Source: an uncultured bacterium (GTDB taxonomy: Bacteria; Verrucomicrobiota; Kiritimatiellia; RFP12; UBA1067). From it: a stretch of DNA of 48,135 bases. The position numbers and the translations under genes are program-made. The DNA is taken from assembly GCA_902800055.1 (NCBI GenBank), contig CADCCW010000010.1:1-48135 (forward strand), in the 5' to 3' direction. Shown here piece by piece: positions 23,452 through 32,036 of this stretch (the stretch's first letter is position 1; each line of letters begins with the position of its first letter). The notes beneath the pieces were generated by a model, which was given only the letters and a program-made list of their open reading frames with translations, was not told the DNA's origin and did not search any database.

Positions 23452-24636
23452 ATGAAGACGAGCAAGAAGAAACAGGGCAAGTGCCGCATAGAGCTGAAAG
23501 TCACGCTGGACGCCGCCGAGAAGGCCGAGATCGTGAAGTCCGTCGAGCGCGAGTTCCTGCGCGAGGCGCAGGTGCCGGGTTTCCGCAAGGGCAAGGTGCC
23601 GATCGAGGTGATCCGCAAGAACTTCGCCGGGTCGCTCAAGCAGGAAATCGCGACTGCGATGGTGCGCAAGTTCCATCCCGAGGCGGTCAAGGCCGAGGAG
23701 GTGGACGAGGTCGCGCTGGTTGGCGTGAAGGAGTTCGACGTCGAAGGCGAGGGCGGCTCGTTCACCGTCATCGTCGACGAGCGCCCGACGTTCAAGCTTC
23801 CCACCTACAAGGGGCTGAAGATCGCCGACGCGGACGCGACGGTCAAGGACGCGGAGGTCGACGAGCAGATCGGCCGCCTGCGCGCCGCCTACGCGACGTT
23901 CGAGGACGGCAAGGAAGGCGAATCTGCCGCGGATGGCGACTACGTGCAGATCGACTACGAGGGCACGGTCGGCGGAAAGAAGATCCTCGAGATCAACCCC
24001 GAGGCGAAGATCGTCGCCGAGGGCAAGGGCTTCTGGACCCAGCTCGAGGAGGGGCGCTTCCTGCCCGAGATTCTCGACGCGGTGAAGGGCATGAAGGCGG
24101 GCGAGACCAAGGAGAAGGTCGCTGCCAAGTTCGCCAAGGAGGGCGCGCCCGAGGGGCTCGCCGGCGCGAAGGCGGTCTACACGGTGACGCTCAAGACGCT
24201 GCGCCGCCGCGTGCTGCCGGACGACGCGACGCTCGCCGAGAAGGCGAAGGCGGAGTCCTTTGACAAGCTCAAGGCCTCCGTGCGCGAGTCGATGGAGCGC
24301 GCGAAGGTGGAGAGCGAGAAGCGCCGCCGCGAGAACGAGGCGGTGGAGCTGCTCCTGAAGAAGGTCGACTTCGACGTCCCCGCGACGCAGGTGGAGTCGA
24401 CGATGCGCGGGATGCTCTCCGAGATGGCGCAGCGTGCGCAGCTCTCGGGCATCGACGCGAGCTACTTCGAAGAGAACGCCGAGAAGATCCGCAAGGACGC
24501 GGCGGAGAGCGCCGAGCGCCAGGTGCGGCTCTGGTACGTGATCGACGCGATCGCCAAGGCGGAGAAGATCGAGGCGTCCGACAACGAGATCGGCCAGAAG
24601 GTGGTCGAGTTCGTGCTCGCGAACGCGAAGAAGTGA
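23452..24636 (+). CDS. tig: Trigger factor, ribosome-bound chaperone (394 aa)
   Basis: Trigger factor binds the ribosome exit site and shields new chains; it also has prolyl isomerase activity. The ribosome-binding loop GFRKGKVP is at residues 43-50. The FKBP-like domain (about residues 145-230) includes [14 protein letters not shown], and the helical C-terminal arms follow to the end. The length is slightly short of the usual 430-450. The start is the ATG at 23452-23454 after GGAGAGTCGAGAAA; upstream in-frame codons fall in the repeat array and promoter. The very GC-rich codon use contrasts with dnaA. It leads a likely tig-clpP-clpX-panD operon. Confidence 0.95.
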   Translation: MKTSKKKQGKCRIELKVTLDAAEKAEIVKSVEREFLREAQVPGFRKGKVPIEVIRKNFAGSLKQEIATAMVRKFHPEAVKAEEVDEVALVGVKEFDVEGEGGSFTVIVDERPTFKLPTYKGLKIADADATVKDAEVDEQIGRLRAAYATFEDGKEGESAADGDYVQIDYEGTVGGKKILEINPEAKIVAEGKGFWTQLEEGRFLPEILDAVKGMKAGETKEKVAAKFAKEGAPEGLAGAKAVYTVTLKTLRRRVLPDDATLAEKAKAESFDKLKASVRESMERAKVESEKRRRENEAVELLLKKVDFDVPATQVESTMRGMLSEMAQRAQLSGIDASYFEENAEKIRKDAAESAERQVRLWYVIDAIAKAEKIEASDNEIGQKVVEFVLANAKK

Positions 24637-24649
24637 GGGAAAGCAGGAA

Positions 24650-24694
24650 AAGGGACGAAAGCGACAGAAGGGACGGAAGGGACGCAAAGAAAGG
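24650..24694. repeat. GGGAC purine repeat, copy 5
   Basis: AAAGGGACGAAAGCGACAG, AAGGGACGGA and AAGGGACGC units lie in the tig-clpP gap. Here the purine strand is the coding strand, unlike on the minus arm, so the orientation follows the chromosome and not the genes. Confidence 0.75.
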
Positions 24695-24704
24695 AAAGGG
24701 GAAA

Positions 24705-25307
24705 ATGAAATCTTATCTTATTCCTTATGTAGTGGAGCAGACCGGCAAGGGCGAGCGCTCCTACGACATCTACTCCCGGCTCCTCCTGGACCGCATCGTG
24801 TTCATCTCCGGCGAGGTGACCGACGAGATGGCGAACGCCGTCTGCGCGCAGCTCCTCTTCCTGCAGTCGCAGGACGCGGAGAAGGAGATCTCGGTCTACG
24901 TGAACTCGCCGGGCGGCAGCGTGACGGCGGGCCTGGCGATCTACGACACGATGCAGTTCGTGAAGTGCCCGGTGGCGACGTACTGCATCGGCCAGGCGGC
25001 GTCGATGGGCGCGGTGCTGCTTGCCGCGGGCGCGAAGGGGCGCCGCTTCGCGCTTCCGAACGCGCGGATCATGATCCACCAGCCGTGGGGCGGCGCCGAG
25101 GGCAAGGCAAGCGACATCGAAATCACCGCGCGCGAGATCCTGCGGCTCAAGGAGATTTTGAACGGCATCCTCGCCAAGCACTCCGGCAAGAAGGTGGAGG
25201 AAGTCACGCGCGACACCGACCGCGACCACTTCATGAGCGCCGCGGAGGCGAAGGAGTGGGGGCTCGTGGACAAGATCCTCGCCGAGGGCGGGGAGGAGGC
25301 GAAATGA
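24705..25307 (+). CDS. clpP: ATP-dependent Clp protease proteolytic subunit (200 aa)
   Basis: ClpP forms the 14-subunit serine protease chamber that works with ClpX. The catalytic triad is visible as Ser100 (GQAASMGA), His125 (RIMIHQP) and Asp174 (TDRDHF), at normal spacing. The [14 protein letters not shown] and LLFLQSQD motifs are typical. The ATG at 24705 follows AAGGAAAGGGGAAA; an in-frame upstream ATG at 24633 would add a 24-residue repeat-encoded tail. The stop overlaps the clpX start (ATGA), so clpP and clpX are coupled. Confidence 0.96.
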   Translation: MKSYLIPYVVEQTGKGERSYDIYSRLLLDRIVFISGEVTDEMANAVCAQLLFLQSQDAEKEISVYVNSPGGSVTAGLAIYDTMQFVKCPVATYCIGQAASMGAVLLAAGAKGRRFALPNARIMIHQPWGGAEGKASDIEITAREILRLKEILNGILAKHSGKKVEEVTRDTDRDHFMSAAEAKEWGLVDKILAEGGEEAK

Positions 25308-26587
25308 AGCGCCGCCGCGCCGGCGACGACGAGCTGATCTGCTCGTTCTGCGGCCGCTCGTCCGACGAGGTGCCGATGCTGCCCGGACCGGACAGCAACA
25401 TCTGCGTCGACTGCGTGAAGCGGGCGAACGAGCTCATCAGCCTGGGCGACGCGGTGAAGAAGGGTGGTGGCGAGCCGCCGCCGCTGCCGCCCACGCCGAC
25501 GCCGAAGGAGATCAAGAAGTTCCTCGACCAGTACGTCATCGGCCACGACGAGGTGAAGAAGGTGCTGGCCGTGGCGGTGCACAACCACTACCGCCGGCTC
25601 GAGGCGACCGCGGCGGCGCAGAAGGGGAAGGTGCGGAAGGCGGCGCCGGCGGGCTACGCGGGCTACGACGACGTGGAGATCGAGAAGTCGAACATCCTCC
25701 TCATCGGCCCGACCGGCTGCGGCAAGACGCTGCTCGCGAAGACGCTCGCGAAGATGCTCGGGGTGCCGTTCGCGATCGGCGACGCGACGGTGCTCACCCA
25801 GGCGGGCTACGTGGGCGAGGACGTGGAGAACCTGGTCCGTTACCTTTTGCAGAACGCGGACGGCGACGTGCAGCTCGCGCAGCGCGGCATCATCTACGTG
25901 GACGAGATCGACAAGATCGCCTCCAAGACCGACAACGTTTCGATTACCCGCGACGTCGGCGGCGAGGGCGTGCAGCAGACGCTCCTGAAGATCGTCGAGG
26001 GGACGATCTGCCGCATCCCGCCGAAGGGCGGCCGGAAGCACCCCGACCAGGAGTACATCGAGGTGGACACCTCGAACATCCTCTTCATCTGCGGCGGCGC
26101 CTTCGTGGGGCTCGACCGCATCGTCGCCGCGCGCAAGGGCCACGGCGTGGTTGGCTTCGGCGCGGCGGAGCGCGGCAAGGGGGACGAGGCTGGCGCGGTC
26201 AATCCGCAGGATGTCCGACCCGAGGACTTGGTGAAGTACGGGCTTATCCCGGAGTTCACCGGGCGGCTCCCGGTCATCACCACGATGAAGGACCTTTCCG
26301 AGGACGACCTCGTGAGGGTGCTCACCGAGCCGAAGAACTCGCTCGTCAAGCAGTACCGCAAGCTGCTGGCGATGGACGGCGTGAGCCTCGAGTTCGAGCC
26401 CGCGGCGCTCCGGAGCCTCGCCAAGGCGGCGCTTTCGCGCGGCACCGGCGCGCGCGGCCTGAGGGCGGAGATGGAGCGGCTCATGACCGACATCATGTAC
26501 GAGGCGCCGGGGAGCGACTCGCTCCGCAAGGTGACGGTGACCGCCGAGATGGTGGAGAACCCTGCCGCGGCGAAGGCGGCGGGCTGA
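25304..26587 (+). CDS. clpX: ATP-dependent Clp protease ATP-binding subunit ClpX (427 aa)
   Basis: ClpX is the AAA+ unfoldase that feeds tagged proteins to ClpP. The N-terminal zinc domain has Cys13, Cys16, Cys34 and Cys37. Walker A is GPTGCGKT (residues 135-142), the pore-1 loop is GYVGEDVE, Walker B is IIYVDEIDK (about 196-204), the RKH loop is [10 protein letters not shown], the ClpP-docking loop is VGFG (about 282), and sensor 2 is [13 protein letters not shown]. All parts are intact. The ATG at 25304 overlaps the clpP stop by 4 nt and follows GGGGAGGAGGCGAA. The Pro-rich linker after the zinc domain is a little longer than usual. Confidence 0.97.
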   Translation: MKRRRAGDDELICSFCGRSSDEVPMLPGPDSNICVDCVKRANELISLGDAVKKGGGEPPPLPPTPTPKEIKKFLDQYVIGHDEVKKVLAVAVHNHYRRLEATAAAQKGKVRKAAPAGYAGYDDVEIEKSNILLIGPTGCGKTLLAKTLAKMLGVPFAIGDATVLTQAGYVGEDVENLVRYLLQNADGDVQLAQRGIIYVDEIDKIASKTDNVSITRDVGGEGVQQTLLKIVEGTICRIPPKGGRKHPDQEYIEVDTSNILFICGGAFVGLDRIVAARKGHGVVGFGAAERGKGDEAGAVNPQDVRPEDLVKYGLIPEFTGRLPVITTMKDLSEDDLVRVLTEPKNSLVKQYRKLLAMDGVSLEFEPAALRSLAKAALSRGTGARGLRAEMERLMTDIMYEAPGSDSLRKVTVTAEMVENPAAAKAAG

Positions 26588-26613
26588 GCGGTTTTTACGG
26601 AGGCGAGGCGAAG

Positions 26614-26949
26614 ATGGAGATCGAGGTACTCAAGGCGAAGCTGCACCGGATCAAGGTGACGGAGGCGTGCCTCGACTACGAGGGCTCGCTCACGCTCGAC
26701 CCGGACGACATGGAGGCGGTGGGGATTTTTCCCTACGAGAAGATCCTCTGCGCCGACGTGGAGAACGGCAACCGCTTCGAGACCTACGCGATCGCGGGCG
26801 CGCGCGGCAGCGGCGTCTGCTGCCTCAACGGCGCGGCGGCGCGGCTCGGCAAGGTGGGCGACCGGCTCATCGTGATGGCGTTTGCGCGCATGTCCGAGGA
26901 CGAAGCTGCCAACTGGCAGCCCAAGGTGAAGCACTTTGAGAGTGTTTGA
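26614..26949 (+). CDS. panD: Aspartate 1-decarboxylase (111 aa)
   Basis: PanD makes beta-alanine from L-aspartate for pantothenate and CoA. The proenzyme cleaves itself between Gly24 and Ser25 (DYEGS) to form the pyruvoyl cofactor; the numbering equals E. coli. LHRIKVTEACLDYEGSLTLD, then NGNRFETYAIAGARGSG and NGAAARLGKVGDRLIVMAF, match the family along its whole length. The ATG at 26614 follows ACGGAGGCGAAG and lies 26 nt after clpX, so it is probably the last gene of that operon. No other pantothenate gene is nearby. Confidence 0.95.
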   Translation: MEIEVLKAKLHRIKVTEACLDYEGSLTLDPDDMEAVGIFPYEKILCADVENGNRFETYAIAGARGSGVCCLNGAAARLGKVGDRLIVMAFARMSEDEAANWQPKVKHFESV

Positions 26950-26966
26950 GTGTTTGCAAAGGGTTT

Positions 26967-27232
26967 AACTCCGATCTGTGGGGCTCTCGCTAACGCTCCG
27001 CAGAATGGTTTATGCTTCGCATTTGACATTCGTCATTGCACAGCCACTATTACCATGTTTTATATCTGCGGCTTCGCCGCAGTGGTCTGTTCTGGGGTCT
27101 GGGGGCAAGCCCCCAGATAAAAAAACTCTGCGCCTCTGCGCCTCTGTGTGAGCAAGATCTGTAGTTGAACAGGATTTGGGTTGGATGGGGCGAAGCAGTG
27201 GAGCGGTAGCGAGAACCCCAACCATCGGAGTT
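26967..27232. mobile_element. MITE-like element with 33-bp imperfect terminal inverted repeats
   Basis: The left end (26967-27000) begins AACTCCGAT and includes GGGGCTCTCGCTAACGCTCC; the right end (27199-27232) is its inverted imperfect copy, containing GGAGCGGTAGCGAG and ending ATCGGAGTT. The outer 9 bp match perfectly. The roughly 200-bp interior has no gene but holds hairpins CTGCGGC/GCCGCAG (27066-27082) and CTGGGGGC/GCCCCCAG (27099-27116) and resembles the GGGGTCTGGGG segments in mnmG. No clear target-site duplication is visible. A transposase-less element or a fold-back repeat are both possible. Confidence 0.5.
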
Positions 27233-27244
27233 TCAACTACCCCC

Positions 27245-27274
27245 TTGCGCGCGTGGGAGGGGTTATGGTATAAT
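27245..27274 (+). promoter_or_regulatory. Promoter of the pilin-like operon
   Basis: TTGCGC (27245-27250) and TATAAT (27269-27274) are 18 nt apart, with TGG before the hexamer. The ATG at 27284 begins only 9 nt after the hexamer, and no ribosome site fits between them. Confidence 0.7.
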
Positions 27275-27283
27275 CCGCTGCGT

Positions 27284-28504
27284 ATGCTGAAGAAAGGCTT
27301 TACCCTCGTCGAGCTGCTGATCGTGATTGTCATAGTCGCGATCCTGATGGCGATTACCTTCCGCATCATGGGGGTGAGCGAAGATCAGACGGCCCGGCAA
27401 TGGACGGTGATGCGCCTTCATGCGCTTGAAAGCGCCATCGGCGGCTACTATGCGGCGTTTGGCTCCTACCCTCCGGTTCGGCTCCACGGCAGCCGCAACA
27501 TCTTCTGCAGACTGAACCAGCAGGGAATTCAAGTCCTCAACCAGGTTGACGAGGGAGTGCTGGTCTGGGAGCGCGTTCGCGCCGCCTGCCTCAGCCAGCC
27601 GGTGGCCATGAGCTACCCTGCTTGCGCGCACAGTTTGCCCCTGGCGAAAAAAATATCTGAAGAATTGCTGGAATTGGCAGCGGAAGACCCGGAGTTCGGC
27701 TCGGGCTCGACCGCGCGTGTGCCCTTTGACGGAATCCCCACGACAGGCAGATTCAGCGGTAAGGAAGACGAGGCGGAGTGGACCGAGCTCAACCTCTTCA
27801 AGTTTGGGTTGATGAGCTTCCTCCTGCCTCGCTACATCTACATGATGCAGGGGGCGGACCCCACGCTCTACGACGCTTTCGTCCAGTGGGGCGACAACAA
27901 CAACATCCCGTGCAGGTTTGAGGACGGCATACCCTACAACTCATGGAGGGACCTTGCGCTCCAGAGCATGCCCGAAGAGGACGGGAGCTACAACACCCAC
28001 TTGTGGGAGGTGGCGCTCATGCCGTCGCAGATCGTAACCGCTCGCTGGATCCCGTACCTCTCGGAGATCTGCTTTTTCTACTATGGCGCCAACAGCGCCT
28101 ATACCACGTTGTGGGGGGTTAATCTTTTTAACTCCCAGCCAATGGCTACCTGGCTGGACGAACCGGCGTTCCGGACGCAGACCGGCAAACCATGGCGTCG
28201 TCCGCCGGTGTATACTGCCGGCGAGCAGCAGAACGAGCACAACGACTTTACGCAGGCGTTCATGCCGGACGGCGTGTCTGTCATGGACGGCTGGGGGGAG
28301 GAGTTCTACTACTATTCCCCTCCGCCGCACCAGGGCTACCGGCTGTGGAGCGGGGGGTTCGACCCGACGGCGCGGAGCGACCAGCAGACGGCGACATTCC
28401 CGCCCTGGATCTCGGAGACGGAGATCGACAAGATCCTCAGTCCCGCAGACGCGAAGTTGGCGCGCCGGTGGAAGGCGGACGACATCGTGCACATGAGCAA
28501 CTGA
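27284..28504 (+). CDS. Pilin-like (pseudopilin) protein 1, first of nine (406 aa)
   Basis: A type IV pilin/type II pseudopilin N-terminus: MLKKG|FTLVELLIVIVIVAIL, with the prepilin peptidase site after Gly5, Glu at +5 and a hydrophobic helix. At about residues 325-345 DGWGEEFYYYSP followed by GYRLWSGG resembles the DPWG...Y...SxG end of GspG-type major pseudopilins, but the protein is two to three times longer than GspG. The ATG at 27284 lies 9 nt from the -10 box, so the mRNA is likely leaderless; the in-frame upstream start at 27176 would fall in the MITE-like element and is rejected. A soluble insertion between the helix and the C-terminus is unassigned. Confidence 0.85.
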   Translation: MLKKGFTLVELLIVIVIVAILMAITFRIMGVSEDQTARQWTVMRLHALESAIGGYYAAFGSYPPVRLHGSRNIFCRLNQQGIQVLNQVDEGVLVWERVRAACLSQPVAMSYPACAHSLPLAKKISEELLELAAEDPEFGSGSTARVPFDGIPTTGRFSGKEDEAEWTELNLFKFGLMSFLLPRYIYMMQGADPTLYDAFVQWGDNNNIPCRFEDGIPYNSWRDLALQSMPEEDGSYNTHLWEVALMPSQIVTARWIPYLSEICFFYYGANSAYTTLWGVNLFNSQPMATWLDEPAFRTQTGKPWRRPPVYTAGEQQNEHNDFTQAFMPDGVSVMDGWGEEFYYYSPPPHQGYRLWSGGFDPTARSDQQTATFPPWISETEIDKILSPADAKLARRWKADDIVHMSN

Positions 28505-28519
28505 CAGGAGGTGGAACCA

Positions 28520-29149
28520 ATGATGAATGCAAAATCGCAGAGGGCGTTTTCGCTGATAGAGCTGCTGGTCTCGATTGCCATCATTGCGATCATCACCGGG
28601 CTGTCGATGGCGGCGTATGGTAAATTCACCGCCCGCGCCCAGAACACGCGCTGCATCGAGTTCGTACACCAGGTGCGCACGGCGCTCGAGCAGATCTACC
28701 AGGGGGGCGAAGGCTGGCCGCCGGCACTGCAGGCGGCGGCCGCGAGCGGCGACGGCAGGCTCGACGCAAAGGCGGGTGCGGTGCTCGCCCAGGGCAGAAT
28801 GTCGCTGACCTATGGTTTGAAAGACAACGACGACGGCACCCAGTCGTATGTCCTCAAGGGGCATGACCGCTTCGGCGTGGTGACGCCATGGGCGATGGAC
28901 TACATCGTCCACCACGACTCCGCGTCGCTTTCTTCGAAGTTGCCGGGCGGCGGCACGATACAGGACCACATTCTGCACTACGCAATCGACCTCGACTACG
29001 ACGGCATCACCGAAGTCGCCCACGGCTACGACGGCGGCAACGCGCGCGTCCGCGCCCAGGCGTGCGTGTGGAGCTACGGGCGGGACGGCGTCCCCAACAC
29101 CAAGGACGACGTCCGCAGCTGGGCCAAGGGACAGGAGGTGGGCAGATGA
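28520..29149 (+). CDS. Pilin-like protein 2 (209 aa)
   Basis: Prepilin signal MMNAKSQRA|FSLIELLVSIAIIAI, with Ala instead of Gly before the cleavage site and Glu at +5. The C-terminus has SYGRDGVPNTKDDV, like the calcium-binding SxGxDG...DI loop of GspG. The ATG at 28520 is 8 nt from AGGAGG (28506-28511); an in-frame GTG at 28511 overlaps this site and is unlikely. Lies 15 nt after gene 1. Confidence 0.85.
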   Translation: MMNAKSQRAFSLIELLVSIAIIAIITGLSMAAYGKFTARAQNTRCIEFVHQVRTALEQIYQGGEGWPPALQAAAASGDGRLDAKAGAVLAQGRMSLTYGLKDNDDGTQSYVLKGHDRFGVVTPWAMDYIVHHDSASLSSKLPGGGTIQDHILHYAIDLDYDGITEVAHGYDGGNARVRAQACVWSYGRDGVPNTKDDVRSWAKGQEVGR

Positions 29150-29682
29150 AGAAGGCAAGAAGCGGGTTCACCATCGTTGAGCTGCTGGCGGTAATCGGCG
29201 TTGTCGCCGTTCTGATATCCATCATCGCCTCCGTCGCCACCAACTCGATCAGGGCGGGGCGCGGCAAGCGGGCGGCGGTGATGGGCAGTTCGCTCCAGCA
29301 GGCGATAGCGGCCTACTACGCCGAGGAGGGGAAGTGGCCGTCGCTGATCGAGAGCGCCAACACCGACGGCGAGGACACGGTCAAGTTCGAGGGTACCCAG
29401 GCCGACCAGATCTTCCAGGAGGTGGTGGGCAAGGGCTTCGGCAAGAGCGGCAAGAAGTCGATGCTTCTCGACGCTTCGGGACTTTTCGTATGCGAATCCA
29501 CCGCGGCGAACAACCCGCGCGCGCGCGGCTACAACTTCTCCGAAGTGACCGGCAGCAGCGCCAAGCACCGCATCGGACTAAAGCAGATGGCGTTCGGCTA
29601 CCAGGACGCGGGGTCCGGGTGTTTCCGGCGCTTCCGCGTCATCTACAACTGCCGAACGGATTCGGTGACGGTCGTGCAGTAA
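29146..29682 (+). CDS. Pilin-like protein 3 (178 aa)
   Basis: Prepilin signal MKKARSG|FTIVELLAVIGVVAVLISI, with Gly and Glu+5 intact. The rest includes LQQAIAAYYAEEGKWPS, a pattern seen in GspG/GspH-like proteins. The start overlaps the previous stop (ATGA) after AGGAGGTGGGCAG, so it is translationally coupled. Confidence 0.85.
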   Translation: MKKARSGFTIVELLAVIGVVAVLISIIASVATNSIRAGRGKRAAVMGSSLQQAIAAYYAEEGKWPSLIESANTDGEDTVKFEGTQADQIFQEVVGKGFGKSGKKSMLLDASGLFVCESTAANNPRARGYNFSEVTGSSAKHRIGLKQMAFGYQDAGSGCFRRFRVIYNCRTDSVTVVQ

Positions 29683-29697
29683 CCCAGGGAGACCGCA

Positions 29698-30516
29698 ATG
29701 CGCAAGGCGTTTACGTTGATAGAGCTTTTGGCGGTGATCGGCATCGTGGGGATGCTGGGCGTCGCCGCCGCCGCGAGCTACGGCGCCCTTGTGACAGGCA
29801 TGCGGGACCGGAGCGCCTGCGCCGCCGCGACTGCAGTTCTGCGGGAGGCGGGCGAGCGGGCCCGCATCGACCAGCTGCCGACGGTTGTCTACTGCTACAA
29901 CGTCTGCCTGAAGGAGCCGAAAGGCGATGATACGGGCAGGGTGGTGGGGATGATGACCGCCATCCGCCGCGTCGGCCGCATCACCGGCGTGCGCGGCCGG
30001 CTGCTCTTCGACGAGTTTGCCGATCTCGACCAGTCCTACAATGTGGAGAGCGAGGCAAAGCTCGAGGAAATGGAAGGCCACCGGCTTTTCAAGTACAACG
30101 ACGAGAGTTCCGTTCCAAGCCGCATGCAGTATTCGGTGGTGGCGAACGCAGTCTACAGCGACGACGATTCAGAGACGGTGACCATCTTCTCCGACTGCAT
30201 CAACAACCGCACCAACATCATCACCAGCGCCTTCTACAACCTCGGCTCCAGCGACCGCGAGCCAAGCTCCTGGAAAGTCGGCGACGGCTACGCGGCGGAG
30301 TTTGCCGAGCTGCAGCTGCCGGAGGGCTACGTCTTCGGCCAGCAGCTGCCGACGAGATCGGGGGCGGTGTCCGAGGTCAAGGCGATAAGGTTCGACCCGG
30401 ACTCGTCCTCCAGCGAGACCGTCGAGATCTGGATGACGCGTCCAAATGCGCAGGGAGTTCCAAAGCCGGCGAGAAAGGCGGGGCAGGCGTATGCCGACGA
30501 CAGGAAGCACGTATAA
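29698..30516 (+). CDS. Pilin-like protein 4 (272 aa)
   Basis: Prepilin signal MRKA|FTLIELLAVIGIVGMLGV, with Ala at -1 and Glu+5. The soluble part has a pair of Cys-containing segments (YCYNVCLKEP; a helix with SACAAATAVL) and no known enzyme motif; GspH-like is possible. The ATG follows CAGGGAGACCGCA, 15 nt after gene 3. Confidence 0.8.
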   Translation: MRKAFTLIELLAVIGIVGMLGVAAAASYGALVTGMRDRSACAAATAVLREAGERARIDQLPTVVYCYNVCLKEPKGDDTGRVVGMMTAIRRVGRITGVRGRLLFDEFADLDQSYNVESEAKLEEMEGHRLFKYNDESSVPSRMQYSVVANAVYSDDDSETVTIFSDCINNRTNIITSAFYNLGSSDREPSSWKVGDGYAAEFAELQLPEGYVFGQQLPTRSGAVSEVKAIRFDPDSSSSETVEIWMTRPNAQGVPKPARKAGQAYADDRKHV

Positions 30517-31093
30517 TAGAAGGGGCTTTACGCTCCTGGAGGTAAACCTCGCCGTGTTCATCATGACGACGGGAATCCTCTCCATCTGCGCGCTCTACTC
30601 GCTGGGCTTCCGCGAGAGCCGCCAGAGCGTGGAGGACGTCGCTGGCGCCGCCTGGGCAGAGGCGTACCTATCGCCGCTCATCCAGGGGCTTTCGGCGACG
30701 AATATGCCCTGGACGGCGTGGACGCAGATAGGCGACGCCCCGGCGAGGAGCACCACCCGCAACCAGAATGTGGCCGACGGCGTTTGGCCGAGCGCCGGCT
30801 GGAGCGCATACATCCAGTCGCCCAGCGTTCTCAACAATGACATCCGCTATCGGGTTGTTGGTTCGCCGCGCTCGCGCGCGGACTCCGCCTGGAGCGGGGT
30901 GAACGGAAAGATCCCGTCGCCGTACAAGGGCACGAATCCGTCGATACCCACAGACTTCGAGTATGCTCTCGTAGTCACCCGCCGAGGGACAGTTATCCAA
31001 CTTGCTTTCCGTCTCGCGCGTCGGCGCGAGACGCTGATGACCCTGCCGGCCTTCGTCACCGAAGTGCGGTTCAACGGAGATCCGGAGAAATGA
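30491..31093 (+). CDS. Pilin-like protein 5, GspI/PilV-like (200 aa)
   Basis: Prepilin signal ending TYNRRG|FTLLEVNLAVFIMTTGIL, typical of minor pseudopilins (FTLLEV). The start is probably ATG 30491, which overlaps gene 4 by 26 nt; an in-frame ATG at 30446 gives an Arg-rich extension. The C-terminal segment ALVVTRRGTVIQLAFRLARRR has no clear match. Confidence 0.75.
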   Translation: MPTTGSTYNRRGFTLLEVNLAVFIMTTGILSICALYSLGFRESRQSVEDVAGAAWAEAYLSPLIQGLSATNMPWTAWTQIGDAPARSTTRNQNVADGVWPSAGWSAYIQSPSVLNNDIRYRVVGSPRSRADSAWSGVNGKIPSPYKGTNPSIPTDFEYALVVTRRGTVIQLAFRLARRRETLMTLPAFVTEVRFNGDPEK

Positions 31094-31545
31094 ACTTAAG
31101 AAACGGATTTACGCTTTTAGAGGTGATGGTGGCCAGTCTCCTTCTGGGGATGATGGTAACGGCGCTTACCATGGTCTTCAACCAGTCGTCCGTTGCCTGG
31201 CGCGTTGGCATGGCGGGGGTGGTAAATCTCTATGAAACGCGCAGCGACCTCGGCAAGAAGCACGACAACTACGACAACATCCTCCCGGGGCTCAAGACCG
31301 CCGAGGACATGGGGTACCGGGCGGTGTCGCTGTGGAAGAACGGGCAAGTGCGGACCGACCGCGCCTTCGACTCCGTGACCGAGTCGCTCTCCTACTCCGA
31401 CGCCAAGACCGCCAAGGCCCAGTCCATCTCCTCGGCGTCGGCCGGACAGTCGTCCTCGCTTTTCACCGTCGGCGTGCGCTCGTACGGGCCCGACGGGCGG
31501 CTTGGCACCGCCGACGACATCACCACCTATCCGGAGGGGCTGTAG
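31090..31545 (+). CDS. Pilin-like protein 6 (151 aa)
   Basis: Prepilin signal MNLRNG|FTLLEVMVASLLLGMMVTAL; FTLLEV and the long hydrophobic helix resemble GspJ. The C-terminus SYGPDGRLGTADDI repeats the SYGxDG...DDI loop of protein 2. Overlaps the preceding gene by 4 nt (ATGA). Confidence 0.8.
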   Translation: MNLRNGFTLLEVMVASLLLGMMVTALTMVFNQSSVAWRVGMAGVVNLYETRSDLGKKHDNYDNILPGLKTAEDMGYRAVSLWKNGQVRTDRAFDSVTESLSYSDAKTAKAQSISSASAGQSSSLFTVGVRSYGPDGRLGTADDITTYPEGL

Positions 31546-32034
31546 ATGAAGCGCCGCGGCTTTACGCTCATAGAACTCCTCGTCGTGCTGGCGATGATCA
31601 TGATCCTCGTCAGCGCGATGACGGCGAGCGTCAACTCTGCGCGGCGGCGCGCGCGGGAGGCTAAGGCCCAGCAGGAGATGAAGGAGCTCACGAACGCCAT
31701 CCTCGCCTTCGAGCAGTATGCGCCCAATCGCACGCTCGAGGGCTTCGAGACCGGCGGCTGGAAGACGTGCGACGAGAAGTCGCTGGCGATGGTGCTTGGC
31801 GGGCTGGCGGGGGACAGCGGCGAGCCGGTGCCCGTCCTCTACGCGGCCTCGCTTACCGGCGGCAAGATGCTTGACCCGTGGGGGAAGGCATACGAGTTCA
31901 TCATCGAGAAGACGGCGACTATCGGCTCCGGCGACGGTACCGCCGGTTCGGGCGCGAGCTACAAGACCGGTGCGCAGCTGCCCAACTTCTTCCGCCTCCA
32001 GCCGGCGGAGCGTGCCATACCGAAGAGGGACTGA
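31546..32034 (+). CDS. Pilin-like protein 7, GspG-like (162 aa)
   Basis: Prepilin signal MKRRG|FTLIELLVVLAMIMILVSA, followed by a helix ending KAQQEMKELTNAILAFEQ and KMLDPWGKAYEF, the DPWG motif of GspG. Of the nine, this one is nearest to a standard major pseudopilin in size and motif. It starts directly after the stop of gene 6. Confidence 0.85.
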   Translation: MKRRGFTLIELLVVLAMIMILVSAMTASVNSARRRAREAKAQQEMKELTNAILAFEQYAPNRTLEGFETGGWKTCDEKSLAMVLGGLAGDSGEPVPVLYAASLTGGKMLDPWGKAYEFIIEKTATIGSGDGTAGSGASYKTGAQLPNFFRLQPAERAIPKRD

Positions 32035-32036
32035 CG

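Noticed and set aside
24633..24704. Upstream clpP start at 24633
   Set aside because: It would overlap the tig stop and encode a tail from the purine repeat; ATG 24705 has a ribosome site and the normal ClpP length.
27099..27126. Hairpin CTGGGGGC/GCCCCCAG as a terminator
   Set aside because: On the plus strand it is followed by A residues, not T; on the minus strand no gene ends there.
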